A DNA stretch of 64,000 bases from the NCBI GenBank assembly GCA_037783545.1, contig JBBELK010000518.1:124001-188000 (forward strand), read 5' to 3'. This document shows, piece after piece, positions 35,022-44,482 of this stretch. The position numbers and the translations under genes were made by a program. The stretch is from Henricia sp. BOLD:AAB3569. Its lineage: Eukaryota; Echinodermata; Asteroidea; Spinulosida; Echinasteridae. Below the pieces are notes generated by a model. It searched no databases, was not told where the DNA came from, and worked only from the letters and a program-made list of their open reading frames with translations. Within the stretch, counting starts at the first letter, position 1; every line of letters starts with the position of its first letter.

Positions 35022-35135
35022 AGTCTAGGACTCTGACTCGAGTCGCAATCTTCGTGACTCGGACTCGACTCGAATAACATTGGAATATGACTCGGACTCG
35101 AACATGATGACTCGGACTCGAACATGGTGACTCGT
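35022..35135. repeat. GACTCG tandem block
   Basis: Repeated GACTCG / CGAGTC hexamers with ACATGATGACTCGGACTCG stretches. The inverse block is at 37215-37350. Confidence 0.85.
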
Positions 35136-35352
35136 GACTTACGAGTCACATATTTCAAAAAATGAAAAAATATATATATTTGCCCGCTTAATGCAGAATT
35201 CTTGGGGAATGCGTGAATATGCACACTGCCCCAACAGGCCGGCAAGGAGCGCATGATTACGCTATCATTTTACATATTTTGTAATCGAACCCACACTCTA
35301 GTACTGGCACAGGAACTTGAGTTCGACGCATTAGACCGCTCGGCCATAACAC

Positions 35353-35420
35353 CCCCATATGAAGCGCCCTTTATCAGTGCCTATATTCTTCTATGTGGAA
35401 TATGTGGACGGGAACCAGTC
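35353..35420 (+). mobile_element. Right-end fragment of the TAGACTGG MITE family
   Basis: GAAGCGCCCTTTATCAGTGC through TGTGGAATATGTGGACGGGA to ACCAGTCT, matching the last 60-odd bases of 8939-9287. The left end is absent. Confidence 0.7.
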
Positions 35421-35752
35421 TGTACGCAAACGTGTCGTAAGTACCAATTCGGTGTGAGAATTGTCGCCGATTCGCGTATTTTCTCGCAATTTTGTGTCTC
35501 CAACTAGTCGGGAGCTGTCGCAGCCCAGTGAGATACTATACCTTAAAGGGCTATGACGTGCTAAACAACTTTTGCCTAATCTTTGCTTCATATGATGGAT
35601 TACTTGTCCAGCAAGACATACTATTGTTCGTTTGGATGTAAAATCAATAAAGGGTAGCCTTTTTCAACTTTGGAGATTTCCTTGTAATAAACCGCAGATA
35701 GAAGGCGCTGTTTGGAGTGCATCGCGTAAGGAAGACAGAAGGGAAAAGTTAA

Positions 35753-36645
35753 ACAGCTAGAATCCACCCTTCCACATTTTTTTAGTTTTTCTGTTTATCA
35801 TGGAGGTGTATGTGTCTACAACACCATCACAACTTGTTTTTCACAAAAAAATCGACAGGCTTTTGCTTAAAACGTAAAGCAGTTCCGACCCTCTTCACCC
35901 GAAATTCTGAAACGCTCGAGGTCACTTGGCTTGTTTAATATCAACAGGGTTTTGACGTCATCCTGAGAAACATACAAAACGGTCTGTGCAGTATTGAATG
36001 GAAAACACACGAAGTGAATGTTTATTATGCCTGTTTTGTCCTTGTAATTCAAAATACAAACGTGAAAAACACTTCATGTAATATGACAACAATCTACTAT
36101 TACCTGTTTTGTGAAGAAAAAAAATTGTGGCTCACAATGAAGCTCTTTTGAAGTAAATACTGGTGCATTGCGACGGGTGGTTTTGTCACGGAACGAACGG
36201 CATTCACAGCGGTCTGTGTACGGTCCCCTGCGGGCGTAGTTCCCACGTGTTTGAACATCGGCCGTACAAGTTATAGAATGAGCGACTCATTTTTCTCTCT
36301 CTTGGTAATAGAAAAGAAAATCTTTCTGCTCTTTTTTTCCATAGTGTCTGGTAAAACATACAACCACGCAGCTACTGGGCATATCTCTGGCTTTTTAGAC
36401 CAACCAAATTCTTCAAAAAACACCATCCAACAGAGACGGTTTTTCAAGTTTTTTGCGTGTAAACGTATGGAGCTAACAATCGTGTTGACTTCTCTTTCTC
36501 AGGATTGCGTCACGGGGTCACTCGCATATCATGAATACCTAATGAGCGTTTCAGAAATCGCGAAAATCTCATTTTCGAAAATTAAAAAATAATAAAAATC
36601 CACGTCGGCAAATGCTGGATTTTCGTCAAGGGGAATTCTTCCTCT
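35753..36645 (+). mobile_element. TTAA-class element, 893 bp, complete ends
   Basis: Flanked by TTAA (35749-35752 and 36646-36649), with inverted ends ACAGCTAGAATCC and GGAATTCTTCCTCT (imperfect). It is duplicated in two pieces at 30700-32601. No transposase is recognised, so it is non-autonomous. Confidence 0.7.
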
Positions 36646-37214
36646 TTAAGAAAAAACATAAGACTTCAAGTTGGACTTGTGGCAAATTGCTGCAGTTTTC
36701 TCCCCCAGTTTCGTCATGGCTTACAACAGGAAACATGTAGAACAAACTCAAACAGCCATGGATTACAAAAGTTTCAGGACGTTTGAGTAAAAAAGTGGAA
36801 TCTTTTGTGCACAGTTGAATGTGATTTTCCTGTGTTTGCCTATTGTGACATCATGACCTTGGTCATGAATATGCATATTTGCATTAGCATAAAAATAAAA
36901 ACCTTTGTTTTAACCCCCAAAACAAGCTCCAAATAGGGTTTTTATATTGGTTTTATAGCATAGATTTCATTGATAACAATTCCAAATATGGGGCCCTTCA
37001 AGGTCTGAGTCACTGTTCGCCAAATTAATAAAACTGGATCTGCTGTATTTCGTTTACAAAATATGTAAAATGATAGCGTAATCATGCGCTCCTTGCCGGC
37101 CTGGTGGGGCAGTGTGCATATACACGCATCGGACTGTTTTTTCCCCCAATAATCCTGCATTAAGCGGGCAATTATATATCTTTTTTTCCTTTTTTGAAAT
37201 ATGTGACTCGTAAG

Positions 37215-37350
37215 TCACGAGTCACCATGTTCGAGTCCGAGTTATCATGTTCGAGTCCGAGTCCGAGTCATATTCCAATGTGACTCGAGTCGAGTCCGAG
37301 TTACGAAAATTGCGAGTTGGACTCGAGTCCGAGTCCTAGACTCAAGTACT
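37215..37350. repeat. GACTCG tandem block, inverse copy
   Basis: CGAGTC hexamers, the mirror of 35022-35135. Confidence 0.85.
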
Positions 37351-37482
37351 ACAACACTGCAGACGGGTCACATCAATATCTACAAAACAACAAGAGCGAT
37401 AGAATCAGTACGATATAAATCCTACGTACGGTGCAAACTACCAGCCTAATTGCTCATAAGTGCGCGTGCGTTAGGAATAAAT

Positions 37483-38133
37483 TAGTGCTGCGACCGTTTA
37501 AACGTTTAAACGACCGAAATGTAACTACCCGTTTAGAAAAATGCTAAACGGATATCCGAAACCAACTTGTGAAAAAACGATCCTCCCTTTTTCAAAGATC
37601 TAATGGCCGTTTTGCGCCGCCGGAAATTTCTAAAGAGGCAGTTTTGTTCTGATAATCAGGCAGCATACCGCTGTGATGAGCCCAACGGTACGGTTTACGG
37701 CCGAAGATGTACAGTTCTAGTTGCGTTCGTGGGCGGAAGCGATTTTACTGATGGTTTTCGGTTTCATCTTGCAAGTTGAATTCAAATAGCAGGGCCGTAA
37801 ACACCGTGGAGCCGACGATCGTAGTTGTGTTGGAACTGTTATTGACTCCATTCTCTCATTGGTTGCTGACTTTGGGTTTGAGTGACTTCTCTAAAGTATC
37901 CAATTACAGCAAAGCCTAGCTGAACTTTCGTGGCCTGCATCATGTATGCTCCAATTCAATAAAGTGTCAGTGGTGCCGCGCGAACGCACATGATACCAGG
38001 TCAAAGAACTTTATATTGCGAGCGCGGTAATCGGTTTTACTTTTTGTTATGTTTACTATTCGTTTAAACGTTTAAACAACGTTAAATTGACGTTTAAACG
38101 TTTAGAAAAAATAAACGGTAACTCCCAGCGCTA
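37483..38133. mobile_element. hAT-type non-autonomous element, 8-bp TSD, 651 bp
   Basis: Ends TAGTGCTGCGA and TCCCAGCGCTA are inverted repeats. The 8-bp direct repeat GAATAAAT flanks the element (37475-37482 and 38134-38141). Each end carries CGTTTAAACGTTTAAAC blocks. The 8-bp duplication and a TAG-G-type terminus fit hAT. The empty sequence is seen in the left arm (34247-34275, inverse) and at about 20690-20720. No transposase is present. Confidence 0.88.
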
Positions 38134-38157
38134 GAATAAATGTAGCCGTATATATGC

Positions 38158-38454
38158 TAGATTGGTTCCCGATCCTATCGCTTATTGCGAAAATATAAGG
38201 ATCAGGAAAGGGCAGTCATGGCGGTCAGAATTCTGCCCGTGGTCACGTGGTTATTATTATTTATTGTTTTAGTAAGTGCGTATATTTTGCATTGACATTT
38301 GTAACCCGGCCGTGTGTGTCGAACATATCCAAATGTAAATAAAGTACATTGCCTAAAGCAAAGGGCTTCGCCACACAAAGACGACCAATCATAAATCAAG
38401 TGGAGCGCCATTTACCTGTTTTTATATTCTCATATGTGGACGGGAACCAGTCTA
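38158..38454 (+). mobile_element. MITE, TAGATTGG...CCAGTCTA, 9-bp TSD, 297 bp
   Basis: Starts TAGATTGGTTCCCG and ends CGGGAACCAGTCTA. The direct repeat TATATATGC flanks it (38149-38157 and 38455-38463). The repeat copy at 20640-20915 has CGTATCTGCATAC at this point without an insert. Confidence 0.9.
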
Positions 38455-38463
38455 TATATATGC

Positions 38464-39211
38464 ATACATAAATAACGCATGCGCACTGGTTTGCCCCTTT
38501 TTTGGGGAAAATGTTAGCAATTTCCCCAGACGGTCAATATTACATCACGATCTGGTGATAGGACTAGGAGCGAGTTTATCAGGTCTAACGGTTAGTCGCG
38601 AGTACGCCCTCTCGCGGCAGTCGGGTTTCGGGAATCCAACAAATATTGACCGTCTATGGCCTACAGCGAAATGGAGCCAATTTCAACGGTAAACACTTTT
38701 GTCGAACATCCAAAATGACATTGCACTTGATATGCATGATCAATTCCATGACGTCATGTGAATTTGCAAACTACCGACTGGCGTACATTTTTTAACGTTT
38801 TTTTCCCACAATGTCTCAGTGCACGTCTGCATGCTACTAGTTTAACCAACATTCTTCTTTAGATAATGTTACCGCATTATTCCAGGAATCCGTATTAAGT
38901 TTAATCTTTCAATGGGTCGTTAAGCAGTTTGCCACTTGCAATGGAATCGCACATGTGGATTACATGCTTTTTGTAAGATTTTAGATCATTGCAAATGATG
39001 CATTTTTATTTGTAGTGTATTGCTGGTGCACGTGTTGCATGAAGTGACTTGATTTATTTCTTGAGAAGCAAATTTCGTTAACAATACCACCTTGGACAGG
39101 AATAAACTCATGTGGTGTTTATTACCACCATTGCTATCAACACTTTGAGTAAGGTTTTTCTTGTCAACTCATGAAGTAATATTTGGGTCATTGCAAATGA
39201 TGTAATGGTCT
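38464..39211. other. Rest of the host repeat, then intron sequence
   Basis: 38464-38665 continues the repeat seen at 20740-20915 (CCCCAGACGGTCA, GCGGCAGTCGGGT). Beyond it no feature is recognised apart from several TTGCAAATGATG motifs. Confidence 0.5.
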
Positions 39212-39215
39212 TTAA

Positions 39216-39890
39216 AGGGGGAATCAGAGTTTATTTCTAGCTTTTCACGAGAATAAAAAGGTATTGTATTGATCATCGGTTACTAGAAAGACAAATTCAG
39301 AATAAAAATTAAGACAATTCTGCCTCTGTTGAAAATTAAGGACAATTGTTTATCATAAGATTACATTCAATTTATGCGAACAACGCTGTGAACAGCGCCC
39401 TCTGAGTTCAGCTCCGACATATTGGCTGTTTTCAAAACCACCGTCTTCGTCTGTGGCTCCGGCCTGGTGTATCCCAGGAATATTAGTGGATTAGGAATCA
39501 TCTTGGGCCAATGCTAATTTGAGCGTTCACCCCTCTTGAGCATATTTATTAACACCAAGAGAATCCACGAAGGTAAACTACACACAAAGGAAGACATCGA
39601 ATTCAAAATACCGAGCCTGACCGTAAAACACCGAACGTTTCGAAAACGGCATACATTTATGTGGAACATATTTCGCGCGTGTATCCACACGTCCAGACGT
39701 ATCGCGTGCATGCGCCCTGGTTCCTACTGCTATTTGCATATACATTGCCCGCCGACCCGATACTTTTCATTGGGAAAATTTCAAAAATCATGAAGTGGAT
39801 GGATCTAAAAAGGTAGGAGGATTGATTTTTTTTCAATCGTGATTTTTGGCGAGGCCTAGTCTTCGGACTGTACAAACTCTGATTTCCCCT
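39216..39890. mobile_element. TTAA-class element, 675 bp, TIR AGGGGGAATCAGAG
   Basis: Left end AGGGGGAATCAGAGTTT and right end AAACTCTGATTTCCCCT are inverted, each next to TTAA (39212-39215 and 39891-39894). It lies 92 bp before the acceptor of glycosyltransferase exon 2. No transposase is recognised. Confidence 0.8.
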
Positions 39891-39982
39891 TTAAGCTTGG
39901 GGATCTACACGCCCACACGTCCTAGAGGCTTTGTTTGGGCTCTGGACATTTTTTTTCGACTTTGTGTTTTATTTCGTTGCAG

Positions 39983-40917
39983 ATTATTTCCAAAACTCGG
40001 TTGTCATTCATACCCAGCCTAAAGCAGCCCAATCAAGCTGCGCCTGCAGGAATGGAACGGTCGACCCCATGACTATATACAACACGGCCACAGCGTCTGC
40101 CAAGATACGAGGCGCATTGTCAAACTGCACGGAAGCTGACATTAAGAAAAGGCCAGGTGTTATGTTATTAACCACAACAAACCTGGAATTCCTAGACGTA
40201 GCATTGAACATGTTGATGAGCATTCGGGAAATTGGCATTTGTGTGAACACGACGGTGATCGTAGAAGACAAGAAATCGTTAAAATGCTTGAATAAACTAG
40301 CCAAGGGTGACCCTGGTGTTCACGTGGTCATGACCGACTCGGGCGAGGCTGATACGGGGGCAATTACCAAGATAGGTCGCACGGCATATTTCATGTTTCT
40401 TAAGAAACGCCAAGGCTATGTTCTCAGTTTACTAGAGAAAGGATATGAGGTTCTTTTCTCTGACGCAGACACGTTTTGGTTCCGAGATCCATTTCCGTTC
40501 TTCAAAGGCGATTTCGACATGTCTATGATGGATCCCCGATCGCCTTACCCACAACGAACGGCGAGGGCGCACTATTGCACCGGTTTTGCCTACATAAAAC
40601 CCACCAATGTATCGATTGGGTTCGTGAAGGCCTGGATAGACTACCTCAAGAAAAGAAATATTATGGACCAAGTTGCTATGAATAACTTGCTCAAAGCAAA
40701 CAAACCAACTTATGTCAACGTTAAACCCCTTGACATAAAGCTTTTCCCGCCAGGTCCCACCTATTACGACCTCGTAGCGAAGAAGGAAAACTACTCCGTC
40801 GTGGTCATGCATGCAGCAAGCATCCGCGGTCATCCTGCAAAAGTTGCAAAGTTTAAAAGTTCTAACATGTGGCTAGTTAACGCGACGAGTAAAGAATTGT
40901 TAGCGAGAGAGGGTTGA
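39983..40917 (+). CDS. Glycosyltransferase gene 1, exon 2 (Nucleotid_trans domain)
   Basis: The catalytic exon, from acceptor TTCGTTGCAG to a TGA stop. Joined to 33481-33550 it encodes 334 residues. After the anchor comes a short stem with several N-glycosylation sequons (NGT, NCT, NTT), then the Nucleotid_trans fold (PF03407, related to GT77): RPGVMLLTTTN, EVLFSDADTFWFRDPFPF with the metal- and nucleotide-sugar-binding DXD at residues 184-186, a YCTGFAYIKPTN box, the MDQVAMNNLL motif, and a C-terminal HAASIRGHPAKV. The expected role is transfer of a sugar from a nucleotide donor in the Golgi lumen; donor and acceptor cannot be told from sequence. The 17 open codons upstream of the acceptor (from 39931) are intronic. 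No stops or frameshifts. Paralogue: 61551-62920. Confidence 0.93.
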
Positions 40918-41213
40918 AAAACTGAAACTGATACGGGATGTGCGAACATTTTGTATGTGCGTCTTTCTGTAAATTTAAGGAGTCCAAAAATGTGACATTT
41001 AGTGTCCCCCGTTACACCTGATATGTGTTATTTTTTTGTAAAAAAATAATTTGTATGAATTGTACTTTATGTACTCGCACAAAAACAAGATGTAAAATGT
41101 AACGGGGGACACCAACATTGGACCCCTAATTTATAGAAAGACCCATGTGGATTTACTGCAAGGCTTATTTCCGTCCAAACGTTTTCGGAAAATTATGTCT
41201 TGAATCAGTCTTT

Positions 41214-41219
41214 AATAAA
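41214..41219 (+). terminator. Poly(A) signal AATAAA
   Basis: AATAAA lies about 300 bases after the stop of glycosyltransferase gene 1, the first canonical hexamer in sense orientation in a plausible 3' UTR position. Confidence 0.5.
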
Positions 41220-41304
41220 GAATGACATTGGTACTATAAAAATGTTGCGGTACTTTAATAGAGTCGGCAAGAGATGGAAACTTAAAATTTGATTTGTTTT
41301 AATT

Positions 41305-41613
41305 GGGTCTTTCTACACTAATGGACATATTTGAAAAATGAGTCAATAATTCCTTTCAGATGTTCTCAGTTTATCGCAAACTTAAAGAAATTCCCTAGTT
41401 GTTCTGTTCTCAGGAGATAACATTTGCCCAAAAAGGTATGAAAATGCTGCCAAAACAAATTTCCCCTTATACGTATGTAACGTGGACAGACAAAATTGTG
41501 ACATTTTCATACCTTTTGGGGCAAAAATAATCCTGAGTTAGAGATAAACGGAAGATATCTGAAAGGAATTATTGACTTATTTTTCAAATAGGCCTATTAG
41601 CGTGGAAAGACCC
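41305..41613. mobile_element. Palindromic MITE, 309 bp, TIR GGGTCTTTC
   Basis: Arms of roughly 55 bp: GGGTCTTTCTACACTAATGG...AATTCCTTTCAGAT pairs with ATCTGAAAGGAATT...TAGCGTGGAAAGACCC. Flanked by ATT on both sides (41302-41304 and 41614-41616). A further inner pair (CAAAAAGGTATGAAAATG and CATTTTCATACCTTTTGG) continues the fold. Confidence 0.8.
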
Positions 41614-42085
41614 ATTTGTGTGTTCTGTCTTTGATTTGCCGTGTACAATAATTGCTTTTAATTTCACTATAAAAGTGTAAGATTGTATTGTTTGTGAGAA
41701 ACTGAGAAGTGTCTACAGAGTTAAATTTATGATTACCGGTAGTCACTTTAAGGGCTATTGTGATCCACGTCCATTGTACGCATGTTAGAGGCTGCAATAT
41801 TGATGGCATGGGAGAACCTTATCAGCGGCCATGTTAGGGGGCATGTTTTCTTATCTAAATGTACAGTTGTGCTCAACGTTATTCATACCCTTGTAATTTT
41901 TAGAGTATTTTGAATCATCTTAATACATGAGTGAGTTTTGTCTGGCTTACTTGGGATAAATGTGACAAACAAGTGACATTTTCTGTAATATATGTCCATA
42001 ATTATTCATACCCTTAATAAAGTCACTTTTAATAATCAATAGAAAAGCCTTTGTTTTTTATCACTGCCTCAAAACGGTTCCTGTA

Positions 42086-42802
42086 TCAGCTTACAAGGCT
42101 TTGGCACGTTTCCACAGGGATTTGTGCCCACTCCTCCGTCGCAAAAGTCTCAAGGTCAATGATGTTGGAAGGCTTCCTTGCCATCACCCGAGTCTTGAGT
42201 TCCATCCATAGATTATTGATCGGGTTGAGATCCGGGCTTTGGCTCGGCCACTCCAGAACGTCCACATGGTTGTCCTCTAACCATTCCGTGACTGCCTTGG
42301 CAGTATGTTTGGGATCGTTGTCCTGCTGGTAGGTCCGATGGTGATCAAGGTGGAGTTTCTCAGCGGACTGCCTGGATATCTTGGTCCAGACTCGCCAAGG
42401 CTGTTCAGGAGACCCTTCATGGTGATGCGGGGATTGTTGCTGGCTGCTCGCACTATAAGCAGCCAACAATTGAAATTGGGCAAAAACTGTTATTAACAAT
42501 GGTGTGTGCCCAGTTTCCATTGTTAGTTGCTCATAGTGTCGGCACACTTTTCTTGCCATACGATTTGACACCTTCGACTTACGACTACGCCCTTTAAGGT
42601 TTCCCACTGTAGGAAACTCCTTGTACTTTCTAAGTATGCTCTGAACGGTGGAAACTGGCACTCTAAACTGCTTCAAAAGGGTCTTGTAGCCTTTCCCTTT
42701 GTGGCCATTGAGAATAGCCATGCGCAAGTCCTCACCGAGTTCTTTTTTCTTTGCAATGCTTACTGTCCAGAAACTGAGAATGAAGACATCAATTCCCCTC
42801 AC
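42086..42802 (-). pseudogene. Tc1 transposase, defective
   Basis: The minus-strand frame begins with a Tc1-type N-terminal helix-turn-helix region (KKKELGEDLRMAILNGHKG, VPVSTVQSILRKYKEF). The frame then runs into 29 codons supplied by an inserted CACTA-type MITE (42451-42538). Beyond it come QQDNDPKHTAKAVTEWL and SPDLNPINNLWMELK. The central part with the first catalytic Asp is missing, and the third catalytic position, normally Glu in NPIENLW, reads Asn. The protein is about 100 residues shorter than a normal Tc1 transposase once the insert is discounted, so it cannot be active. Confidence 0.92.
42451..42538. mobile_element. CACTA-type palindromic MITE inside Tc1, 88 bp
   Basis: Starts CACTATAAGCAGCCAACAA and ends TTGTTAGTTGCTCATAGTG. 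The 3-bp direct repeat TCG flanks it (42448-42450 and 42539-42541). It is the same family as 15989-16079, and more diverged in its left arm. Confidence 0.88.
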
Positions 42803-43288
42803 TTTAGCCTACAAACAGAGTGCTATTCCATGACATTTTTTAATTTAAATTTACTTAAACACTTATGTGTATGATTTAAATATTATGCAAACATGTTAGG
42901 TAACTGTTGAACAACAAAACGTAATCACTAGAATGTTGAAAGCAGGTGCAATATCACAAAAAGGCCTAAATAAATAATTTTGAACATGCACAAAAAATCA
43001 AATCTGGACATTACTGTTGTGCAAATGATGCTAAGCCGAAACATGTGGTCTTGTGCAAGGCAGCAACTAACTGTTCCTTCACAATAGTTTTTTGGAGTGA
43101 GGAAATTTTAAATTTGTTTTTTTTTAAAGGTATGAATAATTTCGAACACGACTGTAGATTCACGAGGTCGGTACTCATGTATGACGCACGGTGACAATGT
43201 GATTGTCCCCTAAGATAGCCGCCGTGCAAAGAAACAAGACATAATGGCATTTTTTTGTTATCATCCCACAAGTACAGTATCATAACAG

Positions 43289-43482
43289 GGGCCAATTTCA
43301 TAGAGGTGTTTAAGCACACAAAACTCTTTCTTAGTAGAGAATGTTACTATAGTGAAATCCTCATGTGATAAAAATAGTTAATGACTAGTGTTAGAGGACT
43401 GTTTTATTACCATGACAATCTCATGAATGTTTTGCTGGTAACCTAAGTTTTTCATGTTTAAGCAGCTCTATGAAATTTTCCC
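43289..43482. mobile_element. MITE with TIR GGGCCAATTTCATAGAG, CAG TSD, 194 bp
   Basis: Ends GGGCCAATTTCATAGAG and CTCTATGAAATTTTCCC, flanked by CAG (43286-43288 and 43483-43485). Subterminal GTTTAAGCA is at both ends. Same family as 26235-26506 and 50688-50900. Confidence 0.85.
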
Positions 43483-43611
43483 CAGATAAGACATCGTTGT
43501 AACTTAGGGAAATGTCCAATTTGATATAACATACAGTGCTAATAAACACAAATGTTTAACCCTTTTGTTCTTGAGGCGTATATTTCAAACAAGAAAAATG
43601 TTTTTACGTGG

Positions 43612-43775
43612 GTCCTTAAAGGCCTATCTGTTTACGTAATTTAGTGACACAGCATCCTTGATAATAAATGGTTGATGGTCCTTGTAAAAAAAAGATCGCC
43701 CAAATGTCCCGTAATTAACCACAAAAGCTTAAAATTAAGAAAAATTTTCAATATTCGAGTTATCCGCTTTACGTG
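43612..43775 (+). repeat. Interspersed repeat, partner of 28745-28925
   Basis: Matches CTGTTTACGTAATTTAGTGA, AGCATCCTTGATAATAA, GATGGTCCTTGT and CCGTAATTAACCACAAA in the same order as at 28745-28925. Confidence 0.7.
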
Positions 43776-43839
43776 TGTGTGAACTGGATCATGATATGAA
43801 AGCTTCTTGCATAAAAAAAAGTCTTTATTGCATCAAAAT

Positions 43840-43930
43840 TAGTCAAGCTAATCAAAAGATGTTTTTTTTCGGTGCAGCAAAGTCACATCCTAGAACCAGA
43901 TCTGATTATTTAATAAGAACTGGCCACCCA
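43840..43930. repeat. Repeat with an inverse copy at 46640-46722
   Basis: GTCAAGCTAATCAAAAGATG through TGCAGCAAAGTCACATCCTA and CCAGATCTGATTATTTAATA is found inverted at 46640-46722. Confidence 0.85.
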
Positions 43931-44146
43931 CAGTAATTTAAGATTAGTCAATATATTGGCAGTCGTTCTATAGTTAAGGCCTGACCTTGATGCACCAAAA
44001 ATGACGTAACGTTTGATTAGTTATGACTGATTTTGATGCAATAAAGACTATTTTTCATGTAAGAAGATTTCCCATCAGGGTCTTGGTTAATTTTAGATTT
44101 GGGATACCCACTCAACAGACCCACTAGGTGGAAGATACTGGAGGAA

Positions 44147-44482
44147 TTATTGCATGAAACTGAATAGTTCCATCGGTGACTGGTGTTGAAGGATGTGGCA
44201 CAGTCTGTCAAGCCGTGTTACTATTTCTCTTTCCACTTGCAGCCGCTCTTTTTCCACCTCCAACTTTGCTTTTTCCACCTTCAACAATTCCTCCTGTATC
44301 TCACACTGAATCACTCTCTGGCGTTGAAGAGTTAATGCCCTTGCCATGGTTGCTGTCGCTGTTGGTTGAGATGCCGGGGTTGGTGTTGGCTGTGCTGCCG
44401 CGGTTGCAGCTCGCTTTCTTGGTAGACACCATGGCTCTCCATCATCAGTATCGTTGTCACTTTTCAACGTTGACATAGAATT
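44147..44482 (-). CDS. Myb/SANT gene, exon 5 (linker and coiled coil)
   Basis: Acceptor TATAG at 44483. The exon encodes 111 residues and a stop: acidic NDTDDGEP, PRKRAA, a low-complexity Ala/Pro/Thr part, then a heptad-like KVEKAKLEVEKERLQVEREI helix ending in a short hydrophobic tail. Confidence 0.8.
   Translation of the reverse strand, partial: NSMSTLKSDNDTDDGEPWCLPRKRAATAAAQPTPTPASQPTATATMARALTLQRQRVIQCEIQEELLKVEKAKLEVEKERLQVEREIVTRLDRLCHILQHQSPMELFSFMQ

Larger units (their letters stand above)
34031..35284. repeat. Left arm of an inverted duplication (with LINE insert)
   Basis: 34031-34312 and 34930-35284 are inverse copies of 38133-38377 and 37049-37482. The arm includes a truncated copy of the 9-bp-TSD MITE (34031-34245, end CCAATCTGG next to GCATATATA), the CTCATA/GTGCGCGTGCG segment, the GACTCG block and TACGCTATCATTTTACATAT. 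It lacks the hAT-type insert of the right arm and instead carries the LINE fragment at 34313-34930. Confidence 0.8.
37049..38377. repeat. Right arm of the inverted duplication (with hAT-type insert)
   Basis: Inverse of 34031-35284. The CTAATTGCTCATAAGTGCGC segment, the GACTCG block and the ATTACGC...TACAAAATAT edge are shared. The hAT-type element at 37483-38133 and the complete MITE at 38158-38454 lie in or across its outer part. Confidence 0.8.
33551..39982 (+). other. Intron 1 of glycosyltransferase gene 1 (6,432 bp)
   Basis: Starts GTAAGT and ends TTTTATTTCGTTGCAG. It is filled with repeats: LINE reverse-transcriptase relic, inverted duplication with LINE and hAT-type inserts, a 9-bp-TSD MITE and two TTAA-class elements. 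The corresponding intron in gene 2 is 365 bp. Confidence 0.85.
41864..43154 (-). mobile_element. Tc1/mariner element, 1,291 bp
   Basis: Ends are inverted: CAGTTGTGCTCAACGTTATTC...ATACC at 41864 and GGTATGAATAATTTCGAACA...CACGACTG at 43154, each next to TA. A second ATTATTCATACCC lies inside the left end at 41999-42011. It encodes a decayed transposase on the minus strand and hosts a CACTA-type MITE. Confidence 0.92.

Noticed and set aside
39931..39982. The ATG at 39931 as start of the first glycosyltransferase
   Set aside because: This stretch is the pyrimidine-rich end of an intron; the anchor exon at 33481 joins in frame and has an exact parallel in gene 2.
42051..42332. Plus-strand open frames opposite the Tc1 transposase
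   Set aside because: Antisense shadows of the transposase reading.
44176..44478. A 100-codon plus-strand open frame
   Set aside because: Antisense shadow of exon 5 of the Myb/SANT gene; its Leu/Pro-rich character mirrors the coiled-coil codons.
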